Assembly (NCBI GenBank): GCA_024628785.1
Contig: CP102407.1
Coordinates: forward strand, 1-50,305
Source of the DNA: Fusobacteria bacterium ZRK30
GTDB taxonomy: Bacteria > Fusobacteriota > Fusobacteriia > Fusobacteriales > Fusobacteriaceae
Length of the DNA: 50,305 nucleotides
Direction: 5' to 3'
Below are positions 32,806-41,601 of this stretch, one piece after another (positions within the stretch are counted from its first letter, which is position 1; each line of letters begins with the position of its first letter). The translations under genes were made by a program, and so were the position numbers. The notes below the pieces were generated by a model. It was not told the DNA's origin. It saw only the letters and a list, made by a program, of their open reading frames with translations, and made no database searches.

Positions 32806-33378
32806 ATGGCTAGAAAAAAGAAATACTCATCTGAAGAAAAGGCTAAAATTCTTGATGAAATCAAATTACTTTGGGAAAGCTCAGAGAAAATAACATATAG
32901 AGAGCTTGAGGAAATCCAAAAGCAGAAATGGAAACAAGTAGTCTATAAGTCTGGTACATTGAGGAATTACGCTTCTAAAAAAGGGTGGAATAGAAATAAA
33001 GGGAAAGCTATCGAAGAAAAAAGAGAAGAGGTAAAAAACGATTTTATAAAAACGGTCCATCCAGAATTACTGGGGAAAGTTGAGGGATTAGAGGAGCATT
33101 CTCTGATTCTGAAGGGGCTAGAGAACAAGTACAGATCTGATTTTGATAAAGCTAGAGAAAAATTAAGCCAAGCTATTGAAGAAGAAGATGTACAAGCAGT
33201 AAAATTTTCTAATGAAGCATTCAAGGCATTATCTAGAGCCAGAAAAGTAGATTTAGAGCTCATGGGGGTATTAGACGTAGCAGATCAAAAGAAAATTGAA
33301 GTCGAATTATTCAAACTAGAAATGATTATGGTAAACAAGGCAATTCAAACAGGAGTTGAGCTAGATGACGATGAGTAA
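32806..33378 (+). CDS. Terminase-small-subunit-like DNA-binding protein
   Basis: About 190 residues from ATG 32806, chosen for GGAGGTGG 6 bases upstream. The basic N-terminus has an HTH-like segment (YRELEEIQKQKWKQVVYKSG, then TLRNYASKKGWNRNK) like PBSX-type terminase small subunits, and the rest is a long helical, partly coiled-coil region. No large terminase or other packaging genes are nearby, so it may be a plasmid DNA-binding protein with the same fold. It overlaps the next gene by 14 bases. Confidence 0.5.
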   Translation: MARKKKYSSEEKAKILDEIKLLWESSEKITYRELEEIQKQKWKQVVYKSGTLRNYASKKGWNRNKGKAIEEKREEVKNDFIKTVHPELLGKVEGLEEHSLILKGLENKYRSDFDKAREKLSQAIEEEDVQAVKFSNEAFKALSRARKVDLELMGVLDVADQKKIEVELFKLEMIMVNKAIQTGVELDDDE

Positions 33379-33589
33379 ACTTAGAAAAGATTTACAAAAA
33401 ATCAAAACTAAAACTAAAGAAGTTAAAGATGATAACCAGATTAACATTAATATTATAGCAGTGGGGAATTATAGAGATAAACCTAGGAAATCTATACTTC
33501 AAGATCTAAAGCATATAAAAGAAGAGCTCAAAGAAAGGGGGGAAATCTTTAGTGATGTACTCAAGGAAATTGAAAGTTTAGGAGGATAA
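33365..33589 (+). CDS. Small helical protein coupled to the upstream gene
   Basis: A 74-residue protein whose start lies inside the end of the preceding gene, with AGGAG 9 bases upstream. A basic N-terminus (KLRKDLQKIKTKTKEVKDD) and an amphipathic C-terminal helix (LKHIKEELKERGEIFSDVLK) flank a short NININIIAVGNY beta stretch. Probably a partner of the upstream DNA-binding protein; no family recognised. Confidence 0.6.
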   Translation: MTMSKLRKDLQKIKTKTKEVKDDNQININIIAVGNYRDKPRKSILQDLKHIKEELKERGEIFSDVLKEIESLGG

Positions 33590-33670
33590 ATTATTAAATA
33601 TATTAAGTCCTCAAAATCTAAAGTTATTTGGGGGAAATATCATTAAAATATCATCTGAAATAGTAAGTCA

Positions 33671-33706
33671 AAAAGAGAGCCTTCCACTTAAGAAGACTCT
33701 CTTTTA
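33671..33706. terminator. Bidirectional terminator
   Basis: AAAAGAGAG-c-CTTC pairs with GAAG-a-CTCTCTTTT between two convergent genes; A and T runs flank both sides. Confidence 0.85.
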
Positions 33707-33984
33707 TTTTTCATGTAGATTTTAACATTATATTTCAAATTTTTTTCTAACTCATCATTTATTTCTAGTTTATTATTATGTGCTATTAAAAAATATTTGT
33801 AAAGTTCAGATCTAAAAAATTCATCTATATCTTTTCTTTTCATATGAAAATTATTTTGTATGATTACAGTAGCAATATTGTAGTTTATCCTATTTTGTTC
33901 TTTTTGCTCATTTTTTATTATGACAGACCTTACCCAGCGTACTAATACAAATAAAATTATCATTACTACTATAATACTTATCAT
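33688..33984 (-). CDS. Small membrane-anchored protein
   Basis: About 98 residues from ATG at 33984, chosen because GGGGAGG lies 6 bases upstream. An N-terminal membrane helix (MISIIVVMIILFVLVRWV) is followed by a charged helical cytosolic part (KNEQKEQNRINYNIATVII and RKDIDEFFRSELYKYF). No family recognised. Confidence 0.6.
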   Translation of the reverse strand: MISIIVVMIILFVLVRWVRSVIIKNEQKEQNRINYNIATVIIQNNFHMKRKDIDEFFRSELYKYFLIAHNNKLEINDELEKNLKYNVKIYMKNKRESS

Positions 33985-34251
33985 AGCTATCCTCCCCATT
34001 CAATAATATTATTATATTTACTGCTATATAAATATAATTCCTTTTATTTATATGACAAAAAAAATTCAGAGAAAAAGGTTGAAAGTCCAATATATGGTAT
34101 AGAGATATAAGGGCTATAATAGCAATACAATTTTAACTTTCAAATACTGATGAAAGCTTATGAACTTGGTATAGCAGAGATTGATTCTCATCCAACAAAA
34201 AAATAAATGTTGAAATTAAAGCAAATAGATAATATATAAGGAGGAATCTAT
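33985..34251. other. AT-rich spacer
   Basis: No gene is supported. A short frame at about 34150-34206 (MKAYELGIAEIDSHPTKK) has no ribosome-binding site and may be a gene-end relic. The AAGGAGGAAT site of the next gene lies at the end. Confidence 0.45.
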
Positions 34252-34479
34252 ATGAGTAAGAGTGATATTAAACATGAAATAACGGAACGTATTGCAATTT
34301 TGTCAGAGCATGGTAACGGTTGGACAAAAGAGCTCAATAAGGTAAGTTGGAATGGCCGAACTGCAAAATATGATTTAAGAGATTGGCATCATGAGGATGA
34401 CAAAATAGGCAAAGGAATAACTCTAACTGAAGATGAAATACGCAATCTCAAAGAAGTATTGAATGCAATAGAATTGTAG
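34252..34479 (+). CDS. YdbC/PC4-like ssDNA-binding protein
   Basis: A 75-residue protein matching the YdbC branch of the PC4 (PF02229) fold: GWTKELNKVSWNGRTAKYD, then LRDWHHEDDKIGKGITLTE and a C-terminal helix DEIRNLKEVLNAIEL. Members bind single-stranded DNA as dimers. It is followed 14 bases later by the giant helicase-nuclease, so the pair may act together on unwound DNA. Its codon use is less AT-biased than the plasmid average (CTC, CGT, GGC appear), as is that of its partner, which suggests recent transfer as a unit. Confidence 0.85.
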   Translation: MSKSDIKHEITERIAILSEHGNGWTKELNKVSWNGRTAKYDLRDWHHEDDKIGKGITLTEDEIRNLKEVLNAIEL

Positions 34480-34493
34480 GGTAGGTGAAAGAA

Positions 34494-37400
34494 ATGGCAG
34501 AAATATTGAATATTTTTAATTTTTTAAAGGAGTTTAACGAACTTTCTAACCCCGTAGTCACTGAAATAAAAAATCAAAAGTGGAGTTTAAATATTTCAGA
34601 TATTCCTATGATAGAGGAGATAAGGTCAGCATTCCTCGGACATGATATGAAAGATTTGAGTTATTTAGAAGTTTGTCGTCCAACTTTATTGTCATGTCCT
34701 AAACCTCAAGAAATCTTGTTAGAGTGGATTGAAAATGACTGGATGAAGCTCAGCGTTAATGAAGTCAAATTTTTTGAGAAAATCCAAAAAGAACCAATAA
34801 CTGAAAAAGATGAATTGTTTTATGATGAGTATTTCGATGATGATCCAGAACGTAAAGAAGCCTCGGATTTATGGACTTCAGAAAGAAATCGTTGGCGAAC
34901 AACGGAACTACCTAAAGAAAAGGGAGTCGAGCTTTATAACAAGTTATTTCAATTATATTCGGATATGAAACGTGAGTCTGAAAGTGTTGAATTGATACTT
35001 GGGGATGGGAATATAAGATGGAATACATCTGAAAGAATAATTGATCACCCTATACTTCTTCAAAAGGTTGAGATTAGTTTTGATGCACATGCTCCGTCCT
35101 TCAGGGTTTATTGTGGAGAAATAAAGACCGAACTGTATACATCAATGCTTAGAGTTATACCTACAATCAACCAGAGAATGCTGTCGGATATCGTAACAGA
35201 TATTGATGAAGGGGAGTATGACATTTCACAAATCGAAAATACTAAGCCTTTATTCGAGAGAATCATCAATGTAATTGATACTGAAGGTATTTACGTAGAA
35301 CAGGTCAAGCCAATAAACTTAGTTCCAACAATACATTCAGCACCAATTCTATTTCTGAGAAAGAGAACATTAGGTTACTCAAGCTTTATTCAAAGTGTCA
35401 TTGAAGATTTGCAAAGAAATCATAACATGGAATTGCCAGGTTTCTTCAGGACAATGACCGGTGTTTATAAAAAACCACAAAAAGAAATTGTTGAAAAAAG
35501 CTGGAATTATAGTGGTATAGATAAAGATGTATTGTTAACACTACCAGCTAATACAGAACAACTTAGAATAATAAAGTATCTGGAGAAATACGGAGCCGTC
35601 CTTGTTCAAGGGCCTCCTGGTACAGGAAAGACTCATACCATTGCAAATATTATTGGTCACCTGTTAAGTCAGGGGAATAATGTATTAGTAACTAGTAATA
35701 CAGACAAAGCATTGAAAGTGCTAAAAGATAAGGTTTATAAAGATCCGCAAGATTCAGAGATTAATCTACAAAGCTTGTGTATCAATTTATCCAACTCTGC
35801 TTCACAAAAAAAAGAAATGGATGAAGCTATAAGTGAAATTGCATTAAAAAGTTCAACTTTAGATTTACATAGTTCACAAGAAAAGATTAGGTATCTTGAA
35901 GAAGAAAGGATGCAACTTGTGGAAAAATCTAAGCAATTAACAAAAGATCTTGTCAGAGTTAGATCAAAGGAATACAAAGACCTAATATATGACAATCACT
36001 CTATTTCCCCAATAGAAGCAGCCAAGTTTTTACATAGTGGTATTGGTATGTATAATTATATTGATGGAAAAAGCAATAAAGATGAAGTCGGATTACCATT
36101 AACTCATGAAGAACAGGTATTCTTATATGCATCAAATGGTCAGTTGAACAAAGAAGAAGAAGGATTATTAAAAAAAGATTATCCTAATGATAATCAAGTT
36201 ATTGATGATCTAGAATTCAAAGAAAATATAGATCGTATTAATGAACTCAAAGATGAAATAGCAAAAAATGAATTCATAGAAGATGTTAAATTTTTAGTTG
36301 ATCTTGATTTCATCAATCGACTCTTAGACGAATCGAAGAGGTTGGCTTCAAAAATTGTTAGTTTTGAACCGTTGGAAAGATCGATTGTTAATACTTCAAT
36401 GATCGATCCAACATATCCAAACTTATGGAGTGATGTCATTAAGAGAACAGAGGATATTCCATCAAAATATGAGTCATATAATAGGTTGAAGCTTAACGAT
36501 GATTTTAGTATCACTAATGATTCTATCTGTGAGCAGTCACTTTTAACACTAAGTGAAATAATTGATTCTGGTAGAGAAAAACCTATAGGTCTATTCTCAA
36601 AGGGGAGTTGGAAGAAGTTAAAAAAGAAGATAAAAGTAAATAGGAAAGAAATTGAAACAAGAGATGAGTTTATAAAAGTACATAAAATTGTTTCCTATGA
36701 AATCGAGAGAAAAGAGATTATAAGGAGAATTAAAAAATTATTAATGGATGTTGTCGCTCCTGAAAAACTTGAGTTTGATGACTTTGAAAACAAGGTGCGT
36801 ATCTATAGAGAAAAGATTATTGAAGCTCTTACTTGGTTTCAGAGTAACTGCCAAGGATATTTCAATAAAATTGAAGATTCTATATGTTGGACAACTGAAA
36901 ACAAACTAATGCGAACCTCCTTAATGAGCAATATTGATGTTGCCTTAAGTGAGCTACAGACTGTAACAGGGCTACTTCAGACACAAATATATAAGAATGA
37001 GCTGAGTGAGCTAGATAAGAAAATCGATGATTATAAAAGGCTATTAGATAATTATGCAGATCAAAATCCTTTGATAGATAATTTGGCTAAATCTGTACAA
37101 TCTCACGATCTTGACAGCTATAATAATAATATAAAAGCACTAAAGGGGTTAATCAGAAAACGAGAGATGGCAGATAGAAGAGAAACACTACGATCACGTA
37201 TAAGAGAGATTGCGCCAGTTCTCGCATCAGAAATAGAGAAGCGGGAAGGAATTCATTCACAAACAAAAATTCCAGACAACTTTGATGAAGCGTGGAAGTA
37301 TTTTCAAATTAAAAATCAAATAGAACGTTTAGATAATAGCGATCCAGCAAAAATACAATTGGATATGGAACAACTTAATAAAGCTTTATTGAAAAATGCC

Positions 37401-39185
37401 AGGGCACTTGCATATGAAAAAGCGTGGTATGAAAAGATTAGGAATCAGACGGATAAGCAAAATCAAGCACTACATGGATGGCGAAACACAATTAAACAAA
37501 TAGGTAAAGGGACAGGGAAAAAAGCTCCAATGCTGAAAGCTGAAGCTAGAAAATTGATGCCCCTTTGTCAAACTGCAATACCGATATGGATTATGCCATT
37601 AAATAAAGTTGTTGAAAGCTTTAATCCAGGGAAAAATAAGTTTGATGTTATCATCATTGACGAGGCAAGCCAAGCCAATATTTTGGCTTTACCAGTGCTA
37701 TATCTGGCAAAGAAAGTAATTATTGTGGGAGATGATAAACAGGTTAGTCCAGGTACTGTGGGAATCAAAACTGAAGAAGTAACTGCTCTTATTACTCAAC
37801 ATTTAGAGCGGATTCCCAATAATCATTTGTTTAACGAACTTACTTCCTTATATGATATGGCAAAATCTTCAGGATTTAGGCCTTTGATGCTTACAGAACA
37901 TTTTAGGTGTTTACCTGAAATTATTGAATTCAGCAACATCCTGTCATATAATGGCAAGATTAAACCTTTACGTGATTCCTCAAATGTATCTGTTTATCCT
38001 CCAGTTGTAGAATATAGAGTGTCTGGTGCGTCACGAAATGACAAAAAAATAAATAAAGTTGAAGCTGAGCACATAGTATCCTTAGTTCGAGCTTTTATGG
38101 ATACTGATGAGTATGTTAACCAAACTATTGGTATAATTTCTATGCTTGGTAATGAACAGAGTGCTATTATCGATAGGATGCTTCAATCGGTTATTGATCC
38201 TGTTGCATATGAAGAAAGGAGAATACAATGTGGAACGCCACCTCAATTCCAAGGAGATGAGAGGGATATTATCATTCTTAGTTTAGTAGATAGTCCAAAT
38301 GAGAATGGTGGACCTCTGAGACTTCTAAGTGAAGATGGTTATAATGATAAATACCGAAAGAGATACAATGTTGCGGTTAGTCGGGCCAGAAATCAATTGT
38401 GGGTAGTTCATTCATTGAATCCCGAAATTGATTTAAAGCCAGATGACTTAAGATTAAAACTCATAAAACATGCCATGAACCCAAACCTAGAACGCGATAG
38501 CTTGCTGGAAAGGAGTGAATCTCCTTTTGAAATGGAAGTCATGAAATACCTTTTAGATAGAAATTACAAGGTAATTCCACAGTTTAAAGTAGGGGCATAC
38601 CGTATTGATATGGTTATTCAATATAAAGATAAAAAAGTAGCTTTGGAATGTGATGGTGAAAGGTTTCATAACAAAGATAATTTGGGAAATGACCTTGCAA
38701 GACAAGCAATATTAGAGCGTTTGGGCTGGTGTTTTATAAGAATTAGAGGAAGTGTATATTATCGTGACCCAGAACAAACAATGAAGGATGTTGTTAAGAG
38801 TTTGTCTGAATACGGAATCTCTCCTTCATATGATGAAGTTGACTCAGAGTTACAGTCGGATAATTCGTTAATTGATGCTGTTAAGATTAGAGCCAGAGCA
38901 TATAGAGGTGAGGGTGTAGATGAAGGAGCTCAACCGAAGCCAGAACCGGATAACATAAAAAATCCAGTTACTAAACCTCCAAATACTATAATATCAACTG
39001 ATACAAAGAATACTCTGCCACCTCCTCAATTCGATTATAGAAAAGATAAAAAGACTAAGCCTTCACAAAATAAAGGCTCAGATCAAATCATTAAAATTAA
39101 TAAGGCTGATAAAAATACAAAATCTACTGTTACAGATAGTGAAAATACAAAACCTAAATTTGATTTTAGAAATAAGAAAGGTTGA
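34494..39185 (+). CDS. Giant SF1 helicase with C-terminal MTES_1575/Vsr-like nuclease
   Basis: About 1563 residues; start ATG 34494 has TAGGTG 6 bases upstream, with GTG 34485 as alternative. Walker A is GPPGTGKT at 373-380. A long insert of coiled-coil type (about 430-1000) follows, then Walker B IIDEASQA (Asp1056), IVGDDKQVSP, LTEHFRCLPE, QFQGDERDIIIL and NVAVSRARNQLWV, the motifs of Upf1/Dna2-like SF1 helicases. The C-terminal nuclease has RIDMVI (Asp1372) and ALECDGERFH (Glu1385), the pattern of the MTES_1575/DUF559 PD-(D/E)XK group. The last 150 residues are disordered. Such helicase-nuclease fusions are common in defence islands. With the PC4-like protein it forms a compact two-gene candidate defence module. 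A terminator follows. Confidence 0.88.
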   Translation: MAEILNIFNFLKEFNELSNPVVTEIKNQKWSLNISDIPMIEEIRSAFLGHDMKDLSYLEVCRPTLLSCPKPQEILLEWIENDWMKLSVNEVKFFEKIQKEPITEKDELFYDEYFDDDPERKEASDLWTSERNRWRTTELPKEKGVELYNKLFQLYSDMKRESESVELILGDGNIRWNTSERIIDHPILLQKVEISFDAHAPSFRVYCGEIKTELYTSMLRVIPTINQRMLSDIVTDIDEGEYDISQIENTKPLFERIINVIDTEGIYVEQVKPINLVPTIHSAPILFLRKRTLGYSSFIQSVIEDLQRNHNMELPGFFRTMTGVYKKPQKEIVEKSWNYSGIDKDVLLTLPANTEQLRIIKYLEKYGAVLVQGPPGTGKTHTIANIIGHLLSQGNNVLVTSNTDKALKVLKDKVYKDPQDSEINLQSLCINLSNSASQKKEMDEAISEIALKSSTLDLHSSQEKIRYLEEERMQLVEKSKQLTKDLVRVRSKEYKDLIYDNHSISPIEAAKFLHSGIGMYNYIDGKSNKDEVGLPLTHEEQVFLYASNGQLNKEEEGLLKKDYPNDNQVIDDLEFKENIDRINELKDEIAKNEFIEDVKFLVDLDFINRLLDESKRLASKIVSFEPLERSIVNTSMIDPTYPNLWSDVIKRTEDIPSKYESYNRLKLNDDFSITNDSICEQSLLTLSEIIDSGREKPIGLFSKGSWKKLKKKIKVNRKEIETRDEFIKVHKIVSYEIERKEIIRRIKKLLMDVVAPEKLEFDDFENKVRIYREKIIEALTWFQSNCQGYFNKIEDSICWTTENKLMRTSLMSNIDVALSELQTVTGLLQTQIYKNELSELDKKIDDYKRLLDNYADQNPLIDNLAKSVQSHDLDSYNNNIKALKGLIRKREMADRRETLRSRIREIAPVLASEIEKREGIHSQTKIPDNFDEAWKYFQIKNQIERLDNSDPAKIQLDMEQLNKALLKNARALAYEKAWYEKIRNQTDKQNQALHGWRNTIKQIGKGTGKKAPMLKAEARKLMPLCQTAIPIWIMPLNKVVESFNPGKNKFDVIIIDEASQANILALPVLYLAKKVIIVGDDKQVSPGTVGIKTEEVTALITQHLERIPNNHLFNELTSLYDMAKSSGFRPLMLTEHFRCLPEIIEFSNILSYNGKIKPLRDSSNVSVYPPVVEYRVSGASRNDKKINKVEAEHIVSLVRAFMDTDEYVNQTIGIISMLGNEQSAIIDRMLQSVIDPVAYEERRIQCGTPPQFQGDERDIIILSLVDSPNENGGPLRLLSEDGYNDKYRKRYNVAVSRARNQLWVVHSLNPEIDLKPDDLRLKLIKHAMNPNLERDSLLERSESPFEMEVMKYLLDRNYKVIPQFKVGAYRIDMVIQYKDKKVALECDGERFHNKDNLGNDLARQAILERLGWCFIRIRGSVYYRDPEQTMKDVVKSLSEYGISPSYDEVDSELQSDNSLIDAVKIRARAYRGEGVDEGAQPKPEPDNIKNPVTKPPNTIISTDTKNTLPPPQFDYRKDKKTKPSQNKGSDQIIKINKADKNTKSTVTDSENTKPKFDFRNKKG

Positions 39186-39223
39186 AATTTATGATTTAGA
39201 CAAAGTACGAATAATAATCTAAC

Positions 39224-39265
39224 AAAGAGATCTAGCAGCCTCAGTAGGTCTCTTTTGTTTTTTTA
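39224..39265 (+). terminator. Terminator after the helicase-nuclease gene
   Basis: AAAGAGATCTA pairs with TAGGTCTCTTTT (one G-T pair) and is followed by a T run. Confidence 0.75.
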
Positions 39266-39290
39266 TCTTATCAAATCTGTAATTAAAAAG

Positions 39291-39556
39291 GGGTCCCGTC
39301 AGGAAAATGCGGATTTACAACGCTAAGGAATTTCACCTAGTCTTTAACCCTAATATTATCAAGTAGTTAAGAAGAAACTTGATATTATTTAAAAAAAGAT
39401 TTTGTATTGTAATCTCAAGAATATCTCAATAGAGTTTACTCCAGTGATACATTTGATAATCCTTGAAAAATAAAGAGTTGAAGCGTTTCACGAGGGTTGT
39501 CTCAAAGAAGAGTTTTTTCTTAACGTTGTAAATCCGCATTTTCGGGACTCTACCCC
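39291..39556. mobile_element. MITE-like element with long terminal inverted repeats
   Basis: AAAATGCGGATTTACAACG at 39304-39322 is repeated as an exact inverted copy at 39524-39542, and the similarity extends outward (GGGGTCCCG and CGGGAC...ACCCC) and inward (CTAAG/CTTAA). The 266-bp element has no transposase gene; a short frame starting inside the right repeat (MRIYNVKKKLFFETTLVKRF) may be the remains of one. It sits between the defence module and the Cache-GGDEF gene. I cannot name the parent IS family. Confidence 0.8.
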
Positions 39557-39643
39557 TAGAGGTGATAAATATGGAATATACAGCAAATTTAAAAATGGTG
39601 GTGTGCTTGAGATAGCTCACCACCATTTTTACTATTTATGATT

Positions 39644-41236
39644 TCAAGTTATTTTTTGATATTCTACTCTGTTTCGTCCATTATGTTTTGCCTTATACAG
39701 CAAATTATCCACTCTTTCTAAGATAATGTCTAAGTTATCATTTTTCAAATTTTTGACAACTCCCACGCTGATAGTTATTACAATATCATATTCCCATGTG
39801 AGTTTTTCTATATTTTTTCTCAGTCTTTCTGCAATAATTGTTCCTTCAGGTAATCCGGTATTGGGTAATAAAATTAGAAATTCCTCTCCCCCGTATCTTC
39901 CGAAAACATCTGTTGATTTTATATCTTTCAATATGACCTTAGAAATATCTTTTAAAACGGCATCTCCAAATAAATGACCAAAAGTATCATTTACCTTTTT
40001 AAATTTATCCAAATCAAACATTATTAATGAGAAACTTAAATCAAAAAATTTTGATTGCTCAATTTCTTTTTCAATAAAACTTATAATAGCCCTCCTATTA
40101 TAACAACTAGTCAATTGATCAGTTTCAGATATATAGATCAGTTCGTTCTCTCTTTTTATAATTTCATAACTCATTTTTTGTATAGCTTTTTTTATAAAAT
40201 TAAATTCATTTTTTTCATCTATAATTTTAGTCAGTTTATCAAAATTCTTACTGTAATTTCCCCTGGAAATACTCTCTATAATATAGGTTAATCTGTTAAG
40301 GGAATTGTCAAAACTTATATTGAGTATGGATAAAGTGACAAGAATAAAGATTATAGTTAATATAACAACCTGAACAATATAAGTTCTTAATTTCAAAATA
40401 GTGCTGTTAAGGTCTTTTTCATAAGCACTTCCAATTAAAAGAAGGTTTGATCCCTTGATTTTTTTTGAATGATAAACTCTTGGTCCTAAGAGAGTAGTTT
40501 TTATAAACTCAAAATGATCTTTGGCAAATAGATCCATTTTAGAAATATAACTGAAATTTTTCTTATTATCTCCACCGTCTATTAAAATATTGTTATTTTT
40601 ATCAACAATAAAAAAACTACCAGAAGAACCGATCTTATATTTAGATATATCTTCCGATAAGTGAGAGAAGTCAACCATTGCCACCAGAACACCAACTACG
40701 TTACCGTTGGATACAACCTTTTTAGAGAGAGTAACGATGGGGTTACCTGTTCCTATGTGGTTGAAAACATCCGAGAGATAAACCCCTTTAGATTTAAGTG
40801 CTCCCATATACCATGGTCTTGTTGTGGGATCATAATCAGCTAATAAGTTTTGACTTTCAGTTAAATTATCAAACATCATTTCTTTATCAGCAGTTCCGAA
40901 AGCTATAAATTTTATGGTTTTTTCTAATTTAGATATATTTTTCATATGATATAACATCCGTTTAAGTCTAATTTCATCATTAACTTGAACCTTTATACCC
41001 TTGAAACCTATATGTTTTTTAGAATATATATCCGATATATATTTCAGCATCTCAATGGAAGTATAGATCTCTTTATTGATGTTTTTTTCTATTGCCTGAT
41101 TAAGTAGTTCAATTTTCTGATTTTCCACATCATTTAATTTTTTAGAAAATATTGAAAATGTAATTGTTGAAATAATTAATATTGGAATTATAGCCGTAAA
41201 AAAAATCAAAGTAAAAATTTTTCTTTTAATATTCAT
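39644..41236 (-). CDS. Cache-sensor membrane diguanylate cyclase
   Basis: A 530-residue protein: membrane helix (about 8-28), extracytoplasmic dCache domain (about 40-270) with the ligand-pocket signature DPTTRPWYMGA, second membrane helix (about 282-305), a HAMP-like linker and a GGDEF domain (about 370-528). The active site is GRYGGEEF with FDLDKFKKVND and GHLFGDAVL upstream. The inhibitory RxxD site is degenerate (KSTD). It makes cyclic di-GMP in response to an external small ligand. It stands alone with no partner gene. The other GGDEF gene in the plasmid (10729-11415) is broken, so this is the only intact cyclase here. Confidence 0.92.
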   Translation of the reverse strand: MNIKRKIFTLIFFTAIIPILIISTITFSIFSKKLNDVENQKIELLNQAIEKNINKEIYTSIEMLKYISDIYSKKHIGFKGIKVQVNDEIRLKRMLYHMKNISKLEKTIKFIAFGTADKEMMFDNLTESQNLLADYDPTTRPWYMGALKSKGVYLSDVFNHIGTGNPIVTLSKKVVSNGNVVGVLVAMVDFSHLSEDISKYKIGSSGSFFIVDKNNNILIDGGDNKKNFSYISKMDLFAKDHFEFIKTTLLGPRVYHSKKIKGSNLLLIGSAYEKDLNSTILKLRTYIVQVVILTIIFILVTLSILNISFDNSLNRLTYIIESISRGNYSKNFDKLTKIIDEKNEFNFIKKAIQKMSYEIIKRENELIYISETDQLTSCYNRRAIISFIEKEIEQSKFFDLSFSLIMFDLDKFKKVNDTFGHLFGDAVLKDISKVILKDIKSTDVFGRYGGEEFLILLPNTGLPEGTIIAERLRKNIEKLTWEYDIVITISVGVVKNLKNDNLDIILERVDNLLYKAKHNGRNRVEYQKIT

Positions 41237-41601
41237 TTAATCACTCCTTATTAATAAAATATATTTGAAGAATTATATTTTTCCTTTTTCCATGATGAAA
41301 TAAACTAACTAACTTTGAAATTAGATAATTATATTTTTTACCAAATTTTTGAAGTTTAGATACAAAAGTTCCAAAATAACTATTTTGGAACTTTCGAAAA
41401 TAAACCCAATAAAATCAACCTTAAAAGGACACCTAAACTTTAGTGTCCTTTTATTTAATACTTTTTCGATTTTTGTTTGCGATAATCTTTTAAATTTGTC
41501 CGCGTTTTTCCTATTTTCTTCAAGTTTTTTCATTCCTAGCATAATATTTAACCCAGAAGATATGATATAATTAAGTAATAGAAAAGTTTCATATTAAAGA
41601 G
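41237..41601. other. Intergenic region with two strong hairpins
   Basis: A 13-bp perfect stem AAAGTTCCAAAAT/ATTTTGGAACTTT at 41365-41394 and a terminator AAAAGGACAC (41423-41432)/GTGTCCTTTT (41443-41452). The sequence around the terminator (AAAATCAACC before, TTATTTAATACTTTTTC after) is repeated at 44396-44449 around a different hairpin. Confidence 0.7.

Noticed and set aside
32806-33378. Prophage packaging module
   Set aside because: Only a terminase-small-like protein is present. No large terminase, portal, capsid or tail genes are found, so a prophage is not supported.
39426-39626. A 66-codon minus-strand frame covering the MITE right end
   Set aside because: It spans the inverted repeat and has no start context. 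At most it keeps a trace of a transposase N-terminus.
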